Shown here: one piece after another, positions 57,462-64,000 of the stretch
How the letters are laid out: each line of letters starts with the position of its first letter
Position numbering within the stretch: position 1 is the first letter of the stretch
Source: Pseudohongiella acticola
GTDB lineage: Bacteria; Pseudomonadota; Gammaproteobacteria; Pseudomonadales; Pseudohongiellaceae
Length of the DNA stretch: 64,000 bases
Direction: 5' to 3'
NCBI RefSeq assembly: GCF_001758195.1
Contig: NZ_MASR01000001.1
Span: 2,294,001-2,358,000, forward strand
Notes under the pieces: model-generated
The model's database searches: none
What the model was told of the DNA's origin: nothing
What the model saw: only the letters and a program-made list of their open reading frames with translations
Program-made: the position numbers and the translations under genes

Positions 57462-57536
57462 ACCTAACAAATCAATCAACTTCGCGCCTATGGCGCCGGA
57501 CGCAGCAAAGCTGCGCCGGTTATTGAGGCGTTAACA
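57462..57536 (+). other. attC site 2
   Basis: 75 bases. R'' box ACCTAAC at 57462-57468 and R' GTTAACA at 57530-57536. Between them is a strong stem, GCCGGACGCAGC with GCTGCGCCGG around AAA. This imperfect palindrome is the folded single-strand substrate for IntI. Confidence 0.8.
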
Positions 57537-57564
57537 AGCGTATCTAAAGAGAGGTAAATTTGAA

Positions 57565-57987
57565 GTGAAGAAGCTTTTTCTTGTTATCTGTCTAATCTTT
57601 CCAGTTTCTACACTGGCAGACGGGTTCGAAACGAAAGAAAGGCTCAGGGATTTTTCAGATAATCTGATCAGTATGTTTGTTGCTTTAGAGTTTCAGAAGG
57701 GTCTGGATTCCATAAAGCCGTACTGGCCAATCCCGCCGGCAGAGATTGATTCGATGGCGGCGCAAGTAAAGGCGCAGTGGCCAACTTTGGAAAGCCGTTT
57801 TGGTGCCTCGGTAGGTACTGAGTTTGTTAAAGAAGTTGGTGTCGGTCAATCTCTTACCCGCTACTACTACCTTCAAAAATTTGAGAATCACGCTATCTAT
57901 TGGCAAATCGATGCATATCGCCCGAATGACCTTTGGCAAATCAATAGCGTGTCCTTTAATAATTCACTTGAATCCCTATTCGAGTAG
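57565..57987 (+). CDS. Cassette 3: hypothetical exported protein
   Basis: 140 residues from a GTG start. Signal peptide MKKLFLVICLIFPVSTLADG, then a mixed fold with PYWPIPPAEIDSMAAQVKAQ and a C-terminal YYYLQKFENHAIYWQIDAYRP beta region that resembles periplasmic NTF2-like or DUF-type domains, without a firm match. GAGAGG lies 13 bases upstream, which is long for a ribosome site. The following attC is of the standard type. Confidence 0.62.
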   Translation: MKKLFLVICLIFPVSTLADGFETKERLRDFSDNLISMFVALEFQKGLDSIKPYWPIPPAEIDSMAAQVKAQWPTLESRFGASVGTEFVKEVGVGQSLTRYYYLQKFENHAIYWQIDAYRPNDLWQINSVSFNNSLESLFE

Positions 57988-57991
57988 CGCT

Positions 57992-58074
57992 CGCTAACAA
58001 TCAGTTCAATCGCCCGCAAAGCGGCCTTTAGGACAAGTGGCTATGCCACTTGCCTATTAACAAGAGCGTTATAC
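57992..58074 (+). other. attC site 3
   Basis: 83 bases from CGCTAAC to GTTATAC. The inner stem GGACAAGTGGC/GCCACTTGCC is nearly the same as in attC site 12. The shared left end (TAACAATCAGTTCAATCGCC) shows the two belong to one subfamily. Confidence 0.88.
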
Positions 58075-58089
58075 GACAAGGAACATGAA

Positions 58090-58383
58090 ATGACTTTCCC
58101 AACATATGATCTAACTCTCCACAAGACATACTACGAAAAAGGGTTTTTCAATCTCGGCGTATCTGTCGATAAGTATGTAAGGCCTCAGAGCGGAGAGGTG
58201 AAGCTGTTTCTCGGTTCGTCTAAGCGCATATTAACTGGAAAGGTGAATCGAGAGGCTAACCTGAACGGAACACCCAGGATTCATGGTGGTTCAGAACTGC
58301 GAGATTGGTTCTTCAAAAACTTCAAGATGAAGGATCAGGTTGTTGTAACAGTCTTAGCACCAACCGAAATTCAGATCGGCTAG
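58090..58383 (+). CDS. Cassette 4: hypothetical protein
   Basis: 97 residues, no signal or membrane segment, beta-rich (TYYEKGFFNLGVSVDKYV, GEVKLFLGSSKRILTGKV). AAGGA six bases upstream supports the ATG. The product mixes a Lys/Arg-rich middle with a hydrophobic C-terminal strand (QVVVTVLAPTEIQI), and could be a small nucleic-acid- or protein-binding barrel. Not recognised. Confidence 0.62.
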   Translation: MTFPTYDLTLHKTYYEKGFFNLGVSVDKYVRPQSGEVKLFLGSSKRILTGKVNREANLNGTPRIHGGSELRDWFFKNFKMKDQVVVTVLAPTEIQIG

Positions 58384-58413
58384 AGCGAGGGGGATGACCT
58401 TTTTCGGGCTGAG

Positions 58414-58470
58414 GCATAACAAATAATTCCTGAGCATCGTTCGGCTTTGCCTATTAAAGGAGCATTGTGT
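58414..58470 (+). other. attC site 4 (short, R' degenerate)
   Basis: About 57 bases. R'' GCATAAC at 58414-58420 continues as AAATAATTCC, as in attC site 10. The right end reads GCATTGTGT where GCGTTRRRY is expected, so the R' core has decayed or is a variant. The start codon and ribosome site of the next cassette lie within it. Confidence 0.6.
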
Positions 58471-59117
58471 CTAGTATAGAAGCAGAGGACTTCTCCCAAC
58501 GAATGAGAGCAGCAATCTCCCTCAGCTGGGTGATGTTTTCCAGAAAAGTGGGGAACGGTCTGATTTCGATCAACAAAGAAGCGTCAATGCAACTTCAATA
58601 TGCATATGTCTTGCAACAGCTTCTTCCTTTGATCACCTTTCATGATGCAGAGAAGTTTGAAATTGAGCTCGAAACAGGTGTACGGGTAAAAGACCGCAGT
58701 CGGGAAATCGATCTCCTGTTCAGCGGCGAGTTTGAGAGCCAGCGACATATCATAGCGATTGAAATGAAGTGCTATCGTACATTGGCGGCTTCTGGAGGTA
58801 AACGTGGGGCAACAGATATCTTTATGAAGGACGTCTATGAGGATCTACACCTCCTTGAGCAATACGAATCAGAAGGCATTGTTCAAGAAGGAGTGGCTCT
58901 GGTCATGAATGATATGAAAAGGCTTATACACCCACCACGAAAGGATGCGAAATGCTGGGATTATGATATTTCACACGGCTCATCATTTGGACCGATCCAG
59001 TTGTCGACTCCGATCGGAGGACGGGAGATAAGCATCAATCTTGAGAAGACGTACTCGTTGGATTGGATAAATTACGGTAAATTTTGGTTTCTTGAAGCGC
59101 AAGGGAGAAACGTATAA
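58467..59117 (+). CDS. Cassette 5: PD-(D/E)XK nuclease-like protein
   Basis: 216 residues from a GTG with AAAGGAG just upstream. The centre carries a PD-(D/E)XK pattern: REIDLLF (Asp of the motif) followed about 15 residues later by IAIEMKCYR (Glu-x-Lys), with an upstream Glu in FEIELE. This core is shared by restriction endonucleases and related DNases. No methyltransferase is in the same cassette. The stop codon TAA lies inside the R'' box of the next attC. A restriction or defence role is inference; the protein could also be a nuclease of another kind or an inactive relative. Confidence 0.6.
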   Translation: MSSIEAEDFSQRMRAAISLSWVMFSRKVGNGLISINKEASMQLQYAYVLQQLLPLITFHDAEKFEIELETGVRVKDRSREIDLLFSGEFESQRHIIAIEMKCYRTLAASGGKRGATDIFMKDVYEDLHLLEQYESEGIVQEGVALVMNDMKRLIHPPRKDAKCWDYDISHGSSFGPIQLSTPIGGREISINLEKTYSLDWINYGKFWFLEAQGRNV

Positions 59118-59213
59118 CAATGCGATGCAGACGGACAAGACCAAGCCGGCACACCTTTGGCTGACGCAAAAGCTGCGCCAGCTCGATCTTGCCGCTGATC
59201 TGCGGCGTTAGCT
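59112..59213 (+). other. attC site 5
   Basis: 102 bases from R'' GTATAAC (59112-59118) to R' GTTAGCT (59207-59213). The inner part pairs imperfectly (GACAAGACCAAGCCGGC with GCCAGCTCGATCTTGCCG). The R'' box supplies the stop codon of cassette 5. Confidence 0.82.
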
Positions 59214-59228
59214 TACACGGAGAATTAT

Positions 59229-59585
59229 GTGCTTGAATTTAAGGAACAAATAAAGGGAATCTCTGCTATTAAGGAAGTTATCTTTAGCCTTATGGGTGTC
59301 GGCGAAGCATATAAAGGTGCAATGGAAGACCTACGTGTATCCGCTGAAGTGGGTGGAAAGTTGATAATCGATAGCGAAATTATCAAGTGCCAGTTTGCGA
59401 TTCACCACAATAGAGCTGAAGTGCATATTATGTGGGAAGATTATGGGTACAAGGCATACAAAGCTCTTGGGCTATTTGGCAGCATGAATACCGATTGGCA
59501 ATACTTAAGCACTCTAAGAGATGGCGTGCTAGAAATTAAGGACAAAGAGGGCACCTACAAAATCACAGTCAAGTATGCAAGCTAA
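59229..59585 (+). CDS. Cassette 6: hypothetical protein
   Basis: 118 residues from a GTG with GGAG upstream. Soluble, mixed alpha-beta, with an N-terminal helix (KEQIKGISAIKEVIFSLMGV) and beta-rich remainder (KLIIDSEIIKCQFAIHHNRAEVHIMWEDYG). No signal peptide and one Cys. Not recognised. Its TAA stop is part of the following R'' box. Confidence 0.6.
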   Translation: MLEFKEQIKGISAIKEVIFSLMGVGEAYKGAMEDLRVSAEVGGKLIIDSEIIKCQFAIHHNRAEVHIMWEDYGYKAYKALGLFGSMNTDWQYLSTLRDGVLEIKDKEGTYKITVKYAS

Positions 59586-59672
59586 CAAGGTGTTGTTGTC
59601 GCAGCGAGAAAAAGGCCGCACTGCTCGGACGCCTTCGCTGGCGCTCCGGCGCCCCAAAACACGGCGTTAGGT
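59580..59672 (+). other. attC site 6
   Basis: 93 bases from R'' AGCTAAC (59580-59586) to R' GTTAGGT (59666-59672). The interior is GC-rich and palindromic (GGACGCC...GGCGCTCC and GGCGCCCC). Confidence 0.82.
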
Positions 59673-59688
59673 CACCAGGTCGAAATCA

Positions 59689-60324
59689 ATGCGAGTGTTC
59701 CATTTCAGAGATGCAGAATTTGGGTTGAAATCGATTAAAGAGCGTCGCCTTAAAGTAGCGAGGATACTGGAGCTTAATGACCCGTTTGAATTTCTAGGCG
59801 CAAATCTCAAGGACCGAGAGTTCCGCAGAGCAATGAATAATATTAAGGAAAAGCTATCTGAAACTAAAGGGTTGCTCTGCTTCAGCAAAACATGGAACAA
59901 CCCTGTCTTGTGGTCTCACTATGCTGACCATCATAGAGGGGTTTGCTTGGAATTCGAAATACCTGAAAAGAACCTCTCCAAAGTAGATTATGTGGAGGAG
60001 AGAATTCAATACTCCGGGGATATAGATACTTCTTTGATGAGGAGATTTCTGACAACGAAATTTGAACATTGGTCTTACGAGCAGGAATACAGAGCATTTA
60101 TAGGATTAGATCTAGAATCTGCAGAGGATGGTCTATATTTCATGGATTTTGATGACAATCTGGTTCTAAAGAGTGTGATTATTGGTCATTCTTCATTAGT
60201 AACACGGCTTGATGTATCTACGGCTCTGGGAAGCATCAAAGGCGAAGTTGAAACATTTAAAGCCAGAGCTGCATTTACAAGATTTGAAGTGATAAGAAAC
60301 GAAAATGAGAATAGGTGGACCTAA
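59689..60324 (+). CDS. Cassette 7: DUF2971 family protein
   Basis: 211 residues. It fits DUF2971: N-terminal FHFRDAEFGLKSIKERRLKVA with LELNDPFEF, then GLLCFSKTWNNPVLWSHYADHHRGVCLEFEI and EHWSYEQEYRAFI. No signal or membrane helix. DUF2971 proteins turn up often in accessory DNA, and a defence or stress role has been suspected but is not shown here. The stop codon is inside the next R'' box. Confidence 0.82.
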   Translation: MRVFHFRDAEFGLKSIKERRLKVARILELNDPFEFLGANLKDREFRRAMNNIKEKLSETKGLLCFSKTWNNPVLWSHYADHHRGVCLEFEIPEKNLSKVDYVEERIQYSGDIDTSLMRRFLTTKFEHWSYEQEYRAFIGLDLESAEDGLYFMDFDDNLVLKSVIIGHSSLVTRLDVSTALGSIKGEVETFKARAAFTRFEVIRNENENRWT

Positions 60325-60381
60325 CAAATAAATCAATCAGGGACAGGGCTTCCGCCCTGTCCATTATTAAAGGCGTTATAA
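60319..60381 (+). other. attC site 7
   Basis: 63 bases. R'' ACCTAAC at 60319-60325, a perfect inner stem GGACAGGGC/GCCCTGTCC with a TTCC loop, and R' GTTATAA at 60375-60381. One of the shortest and cleanest sites of the array. Confidence 0.85.
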
Positions 60382-60397
60382 GGCATAGCAGAGCATC

Positions 60398-60706
60398 GTG
60401 GTACTCGAAGTCGCAATACTCAACGTAAGGCGTACCCAAGAAGCTGACTTCGAGCACGCTTTCGGCAAGGCGCAGCGCATTATTTCCGCAATGCTTGGTT
60501 ATGTATCTCACCAACTCCAGCGGTGCATTGAGCAGCGCAACCGCTACATTCTCCTGGTGAACTGGGAAACGCTAGAACATTATACGGCTGGCTTCCGGCA
60601 GTCCAAGCCGTACGAAGAGTGGAAGGAGCTTCTTCATCACTTCTATGATCCGTTCCCCGAGGTAGAGCACGACGAAAAGGTATACGATAGTGCCAATGCC
60701 TTATAA
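60398..60706 (+). CDS. Cassette 8: ABM-domain (antibiotic biosynthesis monooxygenase-like) protein
   Basis: 102 residues from a GTG start. It matches the dimeric alpha-beta-barrel ABM fold: VLEVAILNVRRTQEADFEHAFGKAQ, GYVSHQLQRCIEQRNRYILLVNWET and a C-terminal helix with FRQSKPYEEWKELLHHFY. Members range from quinone monooxygenases to heme-degrading enzymes. The ligand is unknown. Its ribosome site is weak. The TAA stop is in the next R'' box. Confidence 0.78.
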   Translation: MVLEVAILNVRRTQEADFEHAFGKAQRIISAMLGYVSHQLQRCIEQRNRYILLVNWETLEHYTAGFRQSKPYEEWKELLHHFYDPFPEVEHDEKVYDSANAL

Positions 60707-60781
60707 CCATTACATCAAGTGCGCTCCCTTAGGTCGCCGGATGCAGCCTGCGGCTGCACCGCTTATGAAAGGGCGTTATGT
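60701..60781 (+). other. attC site 8
   Basis: 81 bases from R'' TTATAAC (60701-60707) to R' GTTATGT (60775-60781). Inner stem GCAGCCTGCGGCTGC. The R' core contains an ATG that can be read as the start of cassette 9. Confidence 0.85.
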
Positions 60782-60795
60782 TGCAGGATATGGGC

Positions 60796-61224
60796 ATGCA
60801 TAAGAGAAATGCCAAATTTGGCTTCGGCGCAACAGGCGTAATTTTTGGCGCCCTATGCGTGGCTCTCATATGGGCTATCGAAGTCTATGGGCCAGGATCC
60901 AATACTGCGACAGGCTCTGGCGCCTTATATGCTGACGGCGCAGTTGTAATGGAAGTTGAACGTCCACTCCTACCTCTAATCGCACGCGCCGCATTCTACA
61001 CTTGCTTGGTATCCACGCTGTTCGGAACTGCTAGCATTATGAGGAGGGAAGCACTAAGTGTTTCCCTCGGGGCTATAGCCTTTGGAATCGCACCAATCCT
61101 TATATACACGCAAGGAATAGTATTTGCGTTCGTACTATATAATGGGCTGATGGTGCTAATAGCAGGGTTCGAACTGTATAGAGTGCTAATACAACATAAC
61201 AAACAAAAGCAGGCGGACGCATAA
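60796..61224 (+). CDS. Cassette 9: hypothetical four-helix membrane protein
   Basis: 142 residues from the ATG at 60796, which has AGGA at proper spacing; an in-frame ATG at 60778 lies inside the attC R' core. About four hydrophobic helices (about 10-30, 60-80, 88-105, 108-130). A periplasmic Gly/Ser-rich loop (GSNTATGSGALYADGAV) follows the first. Not recognised. The C-terminus (HNKQKQADA) is encoded by the next attC itself, through the R'' box in a frame without TAA. Confidence 0.6.
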   Translation: MHKRNAKFGFGATGVIFGALCVALIWAIEVYGPGSNTATGSGALYADGAVVMEVERPLLPLIARAAFYTCLVSTLFGTASIMRREALSVSLGAIAFGIAPILIYTQGIVFAFVLYNGLMVLIAGFELYRVLIQHNKQKQADA

Positions 61225-61250
61225 ATGCGCCGCTGTTTTGAGCGTTATGT
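61194..61250 (+). other. attC site 9 (overlaps gene 3' end)
   Basis: 57 bases from R'' ACATAAC (61194-61200) to R' GTTATGT (61244-61250). The stem GGCGGACGCAT/ATGCGCCGC folds around AA. The first half is also coding sequence of cassette 9. Confidence 0.82.
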
Positions 61251-61261
61251 AGTGAGGATTC

Positions 61262-61651
61262 ATGGACGATCATAGTGACGAGCAAGGTATGGCAGAAAAC
61301 GAAGTCGTTATCCGTAAAGCCTTGCTGTGGTCCATCCCGCTTCTGATGATGACTTTTATCCTACCGATTTTGTCGTTCAACGGCTTTATGGTTCCAACAG
61401 GGGAGTCCAATGCTCTCTGGTTCCAGAGAAGCGGTTCACTCATGGTGATCTGTGCTGTTTGGGTTGAGTTCAAACTATTCCGAATCAGCGGCGATATTTT
61501 TCTCTCGGGGCTCTGGACCAGTCACGAAGTGGTCATTGCCGAACGCTACAAGACGCCTTTCCAGGCCGTAAAATACATTGCCTTGGCAGGTGCCGTATTA
61601 GGCACTGTAATCTGGGGTTATGGAGATATTCTCCGGAACTTCACTACATAA
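61262..61651 (+). CDS. Cassette 10: hypothetical membrane protein
   Basis: 129 residues with about three membrane helices (about 20-42, 56-70, 100-120). The N-terminus is acidic (MDDHSDEQGMAENE). Between the second and third helices is a charged loop (FRISGDIFLSG, TSHEVVIAERYKTPFQ). GAGG precedes the ATG. Not recognised. It follows another membrane-protein cassette of similar size, but the sequences do not look related. The stop is in the next R'' box. Confidence 0.62.
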   Translation: MDDHSDEQGMAENEVVIRKALLWSIPLLMMTFILPILSFNGFMVPTGESNALWFQRSGSLMVICAVWVEFKLFRISGDIFLSGLWTSHEVVIAERYKTPFQAVKYIALAGAVLGTVIWGYGDILRNFTT

Positions 61652-61750
61652 CAAATAATTCCAGTACATTACGGGCCTGAAGGCCCTCCATCGGACGCCC
61701 TTTTCTCCGCTTCGCTGCAAAAAGGTCGCCGCTGAACAATGGCGTTATGC
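61646..61750 (+). other. attC site 10
   Basis: 105 bases from R'' ACATAAC (61646-61652) to R' GTTATGC (61744-61750). It begins TAACAAATAATTCC like attC site 4 and carries a stem GGGCCTGAAGGCCC. A second stem (CCTTTTCTCCGC with GCAAAAAGG) lengthens it. Confidence 0.83.
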
Positions 61751-61807
61751 GGTAAAGTAACGCTCTGCCAGCGGCATTCACGTATTCATTTGGAGCAAAG
61801 GAAGATT

Positions 61808-62638
61808 ATGAAAAAAACATGGTTCATCACCGGAGCATCCAGCGGGTTTGGTTTGTCAATTCTTAAATTACTTCTGTCTCGAGGCCACAAGGTTGCGGCT
61901 ACTGCTCGAAACCTGGAGCCGTTAGGGCGTATTAAAGAACAATATCCAGATAATCTTTGGATCATGGAGCTTGATATAAAGGATTCCAATCTAGTTCACA
62001 ACGTTGTAAATGATGCTTTTAATCATTTTAAGACTATAGACGTTGTTGTGAATAACGCTGGGTATGGGCTGTTTGGTGCTGCTGAAGAGATCACTAATGA
62101 TCAAATTGAACGAATAATAGATACGAATTTGATGGGTTCTATTCGAGTCATTCGAGCCTTCTTGACTCATTTCAGGAAACAGAACGGCGGAAGGATTTTG
62201 CAAGTATCCTCTGAAGGTGGCCAAGTAGCTTACCCAAACTTTAGCGCTTACCATGCGAGCAAATGGGGTATCGAAGGTTTTGTAGAATCGACGGCGCAAG
62301 AAGTCAGCTCATTTAACATAGAATTTACAATTGTTGAACCAGGTCCGACACGTACCAGTTTCGGCAAGAGCCTCGATACAGCAGAGCCTATTGAAGCATA
62401 TAGAAATACGGTTTCTGGCAAAATGCGAGAGTCTTTTAGTAATGGCATTTTTACTCCTAAAGGAGATTTAGAAAAAATGGCAAATGCCATTGTAAATTCC
62501 GTGGACGTCACGCCAGCTCCTTTTCGGTTAGCTTTGGGGGCAACTGCATTTGAGAATATCAATAACGCACTGAACGAAAGATTAGCTGTGCTCCATGCAA
62601 TGAAATCCGTTACTTTGAATGTCGATGTAGACGCATAA
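61808..62638 (+). CDS. Cassette 11: SDR family oxidoreductase
   Basis: 276 residues, classical SDR. Cofactor motif TGASSGFG at residues 8-15, NNAG near 82-85, catalytic Ser in LQVSSEGG, and YHASK near 152-156. The C-terminal extension suits the retinol-dehydrogenase-like SDRs. AAGGA before the ATG at 61808 supports this start over one at 61739 inside the preceding attC. It is the only cassette here with a clear metabolic-enzyme fold. Substrate unknown. Confidence 0.88.
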   Translation: MKKTWFITGASSGFGLSILKLLLSRGHKVAATARNLEPLGRIKEQYPDNLWIMELDIKDSNLVHNVVNDAFNHFKTIDVVVNNAGYGLFGAAEEITNDQIERIIDTNLMGSIRVIRAFLTHFRKQNGGRILQVSSEGGQVAYPNFSAYHASKWGIEGFVESTAQEVSSFNIEFTIVEPGPTRTSFGKSLDTAEPIEAYRNTVSGKMRESFSNGIFTPKGDLEKMANAIVNSVDVTPAPFRLALGATAFENINNALNERLAVLHAMKSVTLNVDVDA

Positions 62639-62698
62639 CAATCAGTTCTATAAAGGACAAACTGCTACGCAGTTTGCCTATAAACAAGGGCGTTATGT
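62633..62698 (+). other. attC site 11
   Basis: 66 bases from R'' GCATAAC (62633-62639) to R' GTTATGT (62692-62698). Inner stem AAACTGC/GCAGTTT with flanking GGACA/TGCC. It shares the TAACAATCAGTTC start with sites 3 and 12. Confidence 0.88.
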
Positions 62699-62747
62699 GT
62701 ATACCAGATAGCTAAGCCAGTAAATTTAGTGGAGACCTAGATCGAAA

Positions 62748-63173
62748 ATGCCTTTGCCGCAGGAATACCAGAGAGCTTCTGACCAGTTTTATAGTTTCCT
62801 AACAGAGCTTCGTGATTTATCCAATTTCGGAAGCTCCCATCAGACCTACACAATGGTTCAGGGAGTGTTTCAAGTTTTCCGAAAAAGACTACAGGTCAGA
62901 GATGCCATCAAGTTTGCAGATGCTTTACCAGCCATATTACGCGCGATTTTTGTATCAGATTGGGACACAGAACAACCCATAGAACCATTCTGCGATCTCT
63001 TTGAGATGAATGCAGAGGTAAAACAACTGCGGGCAGAGCACAATTTCTCCACCGATACCGCAATTCAAGACGTTGGGAATGTTCTAAAAAAATACGTCGA
63101 TGAGGAAAAATTCACTTCTGTAGTACGTGATCTGCCAATAGAGGCGCAGCAATTCTGGCAATGGGATAAGTAG
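62748..63173 (+). CDS. Cassette 12: DUF2267-like protein
   Basis: 141 residues, all-helical and soluble. The repeat-like VFQVFRKRLQVRDAIKFADALPAILRAIFVSDW resembles the DUF2267 core, and a second, more divergent half (about 80-135) follows. No signal peptide. Function of the family is unknown. The nearest GGAG is about 15 bases upstream, so initiation may be weak. Confidence 0.65.
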   Translation: MPLPQEYQRASDQFYSFLTELRDLSNFGSSHQTYTMVQGVFQVFRKRLQVRDAIKFADALPAILRAIFVSDWDTEQPIEPFCDLFEMNAEVKQLRAEHNFSTDTAIQDVGNVLKKYVDEEKFTSVVRDLPIEAQQFWQWDK

Positions 63174-63182
63174 GTATCAAAC

Positions 63183-63263
63183 ACATAACAATCAGTTCAA
63201 TCGCCTCTGCGAGGCTATAGGACAAGTGGCGCTGCCACTTGCCTATTAACATGGGCGTTAGCA
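63183..63263 (+). other. attC site 12
   Basis: 81 bases from R'' ACATAAC (63183-63189) to R' GTTAGCA (63257-63263). The stem GGACAAGTGGC/GCCACTTGCC is almost identical to attC site 3. Confidence 0.88.
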
Positions 63264-63327
63264 AGCAGGTCGCACCACTAAAGTAATAACACCTAGTTTT
63301 AAGGGCGAAATCGTTAAGGAGCCCGAT

Positions 63328-63978
63328 GTGTTGGCAAGAGTTGCATTAGTAATTCAACTGTTATTTCAAGTATCTTGTGTTGGATCTTCAAGAGGTCAGG
63401 ATACACCCGAGTATTGGGCTGAAATTTTTAGACAATACCCGTCTGGAGAAGTACACCAGAAGCTAAATAATTTTCTTGGCGAAAAACCAATAGCTGAGCA
63501 GATGGAGTTCCGCGACAGAGTTACTGAGGCACGCTTGAGTACCATTAGAGCTTCATCGCTTGAGGAAGCTGGCTATCAGAGCTACGAAACGGCGTATTTA
63601 GATCTTATAGATGTCATAAATAGAGCGGAGGACGCAGGTGATCCAATTCATGGGTTGGAAAATTACTGGCGAGAGATGAAATTGATGCTTGATAGCCCGT
63701 TCCGATTTTATGGCGGCGAGGTTGTAAGCCTTATCCCCGTTAGCAGAATGACTGCGGAGCAGCAGAGACAGTTGGCATTGGTGACAGCTGCCATGAATTT
63801 TTCTTACGCGAAGAATCTAGCGGTTGAAGGCGTGCCTCTCAGACTAACTGAATCAACCGAAGAAATGGCTGTCTGGATAGGTGGGTTACCTATAATTGGG
63901 TACGGGAGCGTTCTATATAGCGCAAAGATTGAATTGGCCCTCCAGTCAGGGGAACCGATTCAGATAGTTCACCGATAG
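63328..63978 (+). CDS. Cassette 13: hypothetical exported protein
   Basis: 216 residues from a GTG with AAGGAG seven bases upstream. A hydrophobic N-terminus (LARVALVIQLLFQVSC) could be a signal peptide. Cys17 could be a lipid attachment site, but Gln at -3 is unusual for a lipobox. The body is helical and charged with no recognised domain (EYWAEIFRQYPSGEVHQKL, HGLENYWREMKLMLDSPF). The cassette has no attC within the window, so the array continues to the right. Confidence 0.62.
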   Translation: MLARVALVIQLLFQVSCVGSSRGQDTPEYWAEIFRQYPSGEVHQKLNNFLGEKPIAEQMEFRDRVTEARLSTIRASSLEEAGYQSYETAYLDLIDVINRAEDAGDPIHGLENYWREMKLMLDSPFRFYGGEVVSLIPVSRMTAEQQRQLALVTAAMNFSYAKNLAVEGVPLRLTESTEEMAVWIGGLPIIGYGSVLYSAKIELALQSGEPIQIVHR

Positions 63979-64000
63979 CATTCGGGCGAAGATGAACATT

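Noticed and set aside
57462-63263. CRISPR array
   Set aside because: The recurring elements are not identical, vary from 57 to 114 bases, are palindromic with GTTRRRY ends and are separated by genes. They are attC sites, not CRISPR repeats.
1-64000. tRNA, rRNA or riboswitch genes
   Set aside because: Intergenic regions were scanned by eye; no cloverleaf, rRNA or riboswitch signature was recognised. A covariance search would be decisive.

Overview
The window is chromosomal DNA from a gammaproteobacterium. Gene families and gene order place it near Pseudomonas and its marine relatives. Two gene strings match Pseudomonas order: HAD phosphatase-rppH-ptsP-lgt-(thyA)-folA, and proC-yggT-metX-metW-rdgB-hemW. 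A Pseudohongiella-like marine lineage would fit, but this is inference; no rRNA or tRNA gene is present to fix it.

Positions 1-54383 are ordinary high-GC core genome. From left to right: an RND efflux pump and its adaptor; an SDR and an SMP-30 protein; a diguanylate cyclase; ahpF/ahpC peroxide defence; small conserved genes including a rubrerythrin/DUF3501 pair; a SlyD-like prolyl isomerase with a long histone-H1-like Lys/Ala/Pro tail; a Tat-exported sulfite-oxidase-family enzyme; a GcvR-like ACT protein; the HAD-rppH-ptsP-lgt string; a TonB receptor and a Tat-exported PLP enzyme; an AT-rich, inverted thyA; folA; argA/argE; hemW-rdgB-metW-metX-yggT-proC; an AI-2E permease; an ABC-2 exporter; gltB/gltD; a membrane cytochrome b with a small partner; a DUF5916 outer-membrane protein; a glycerophosphodiesterase; a DEAD-box helicase; and several small enzymes.

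Positions 54551-64000 are a chromosomal integron. A dead integrase gene lies on the minus strand. It keeps its N-terminal domain, has an in-frame TGA just after the first catalytic Arg, and has lost the C-terminal catalytic domain. Next comes an intact IS110-family element of IS1111 type, with 12-bp inverted repeats and a long right end that may encode a bridge RNA. It sits where the attI site and first cassette junction should be. To its right are 13 AT-rich plus-strand cassette genes separated by 12 recognisable attC sites, and the array runs off the right edge. Cassette products include a DUF1493 acyl-carrier-like protein, three predicted exported proteins, two small membrane proteins, a PD-(D/E)XK-nuclease-like protein, DUF2971, an ABM-fold protein, an SDR, a DUF2267-like protein and unknowns. 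In six cassettes the attC R'' box supplies the TAA stop codon. The array cannot be shuffled by its own integrase and would need one supplied in trans.
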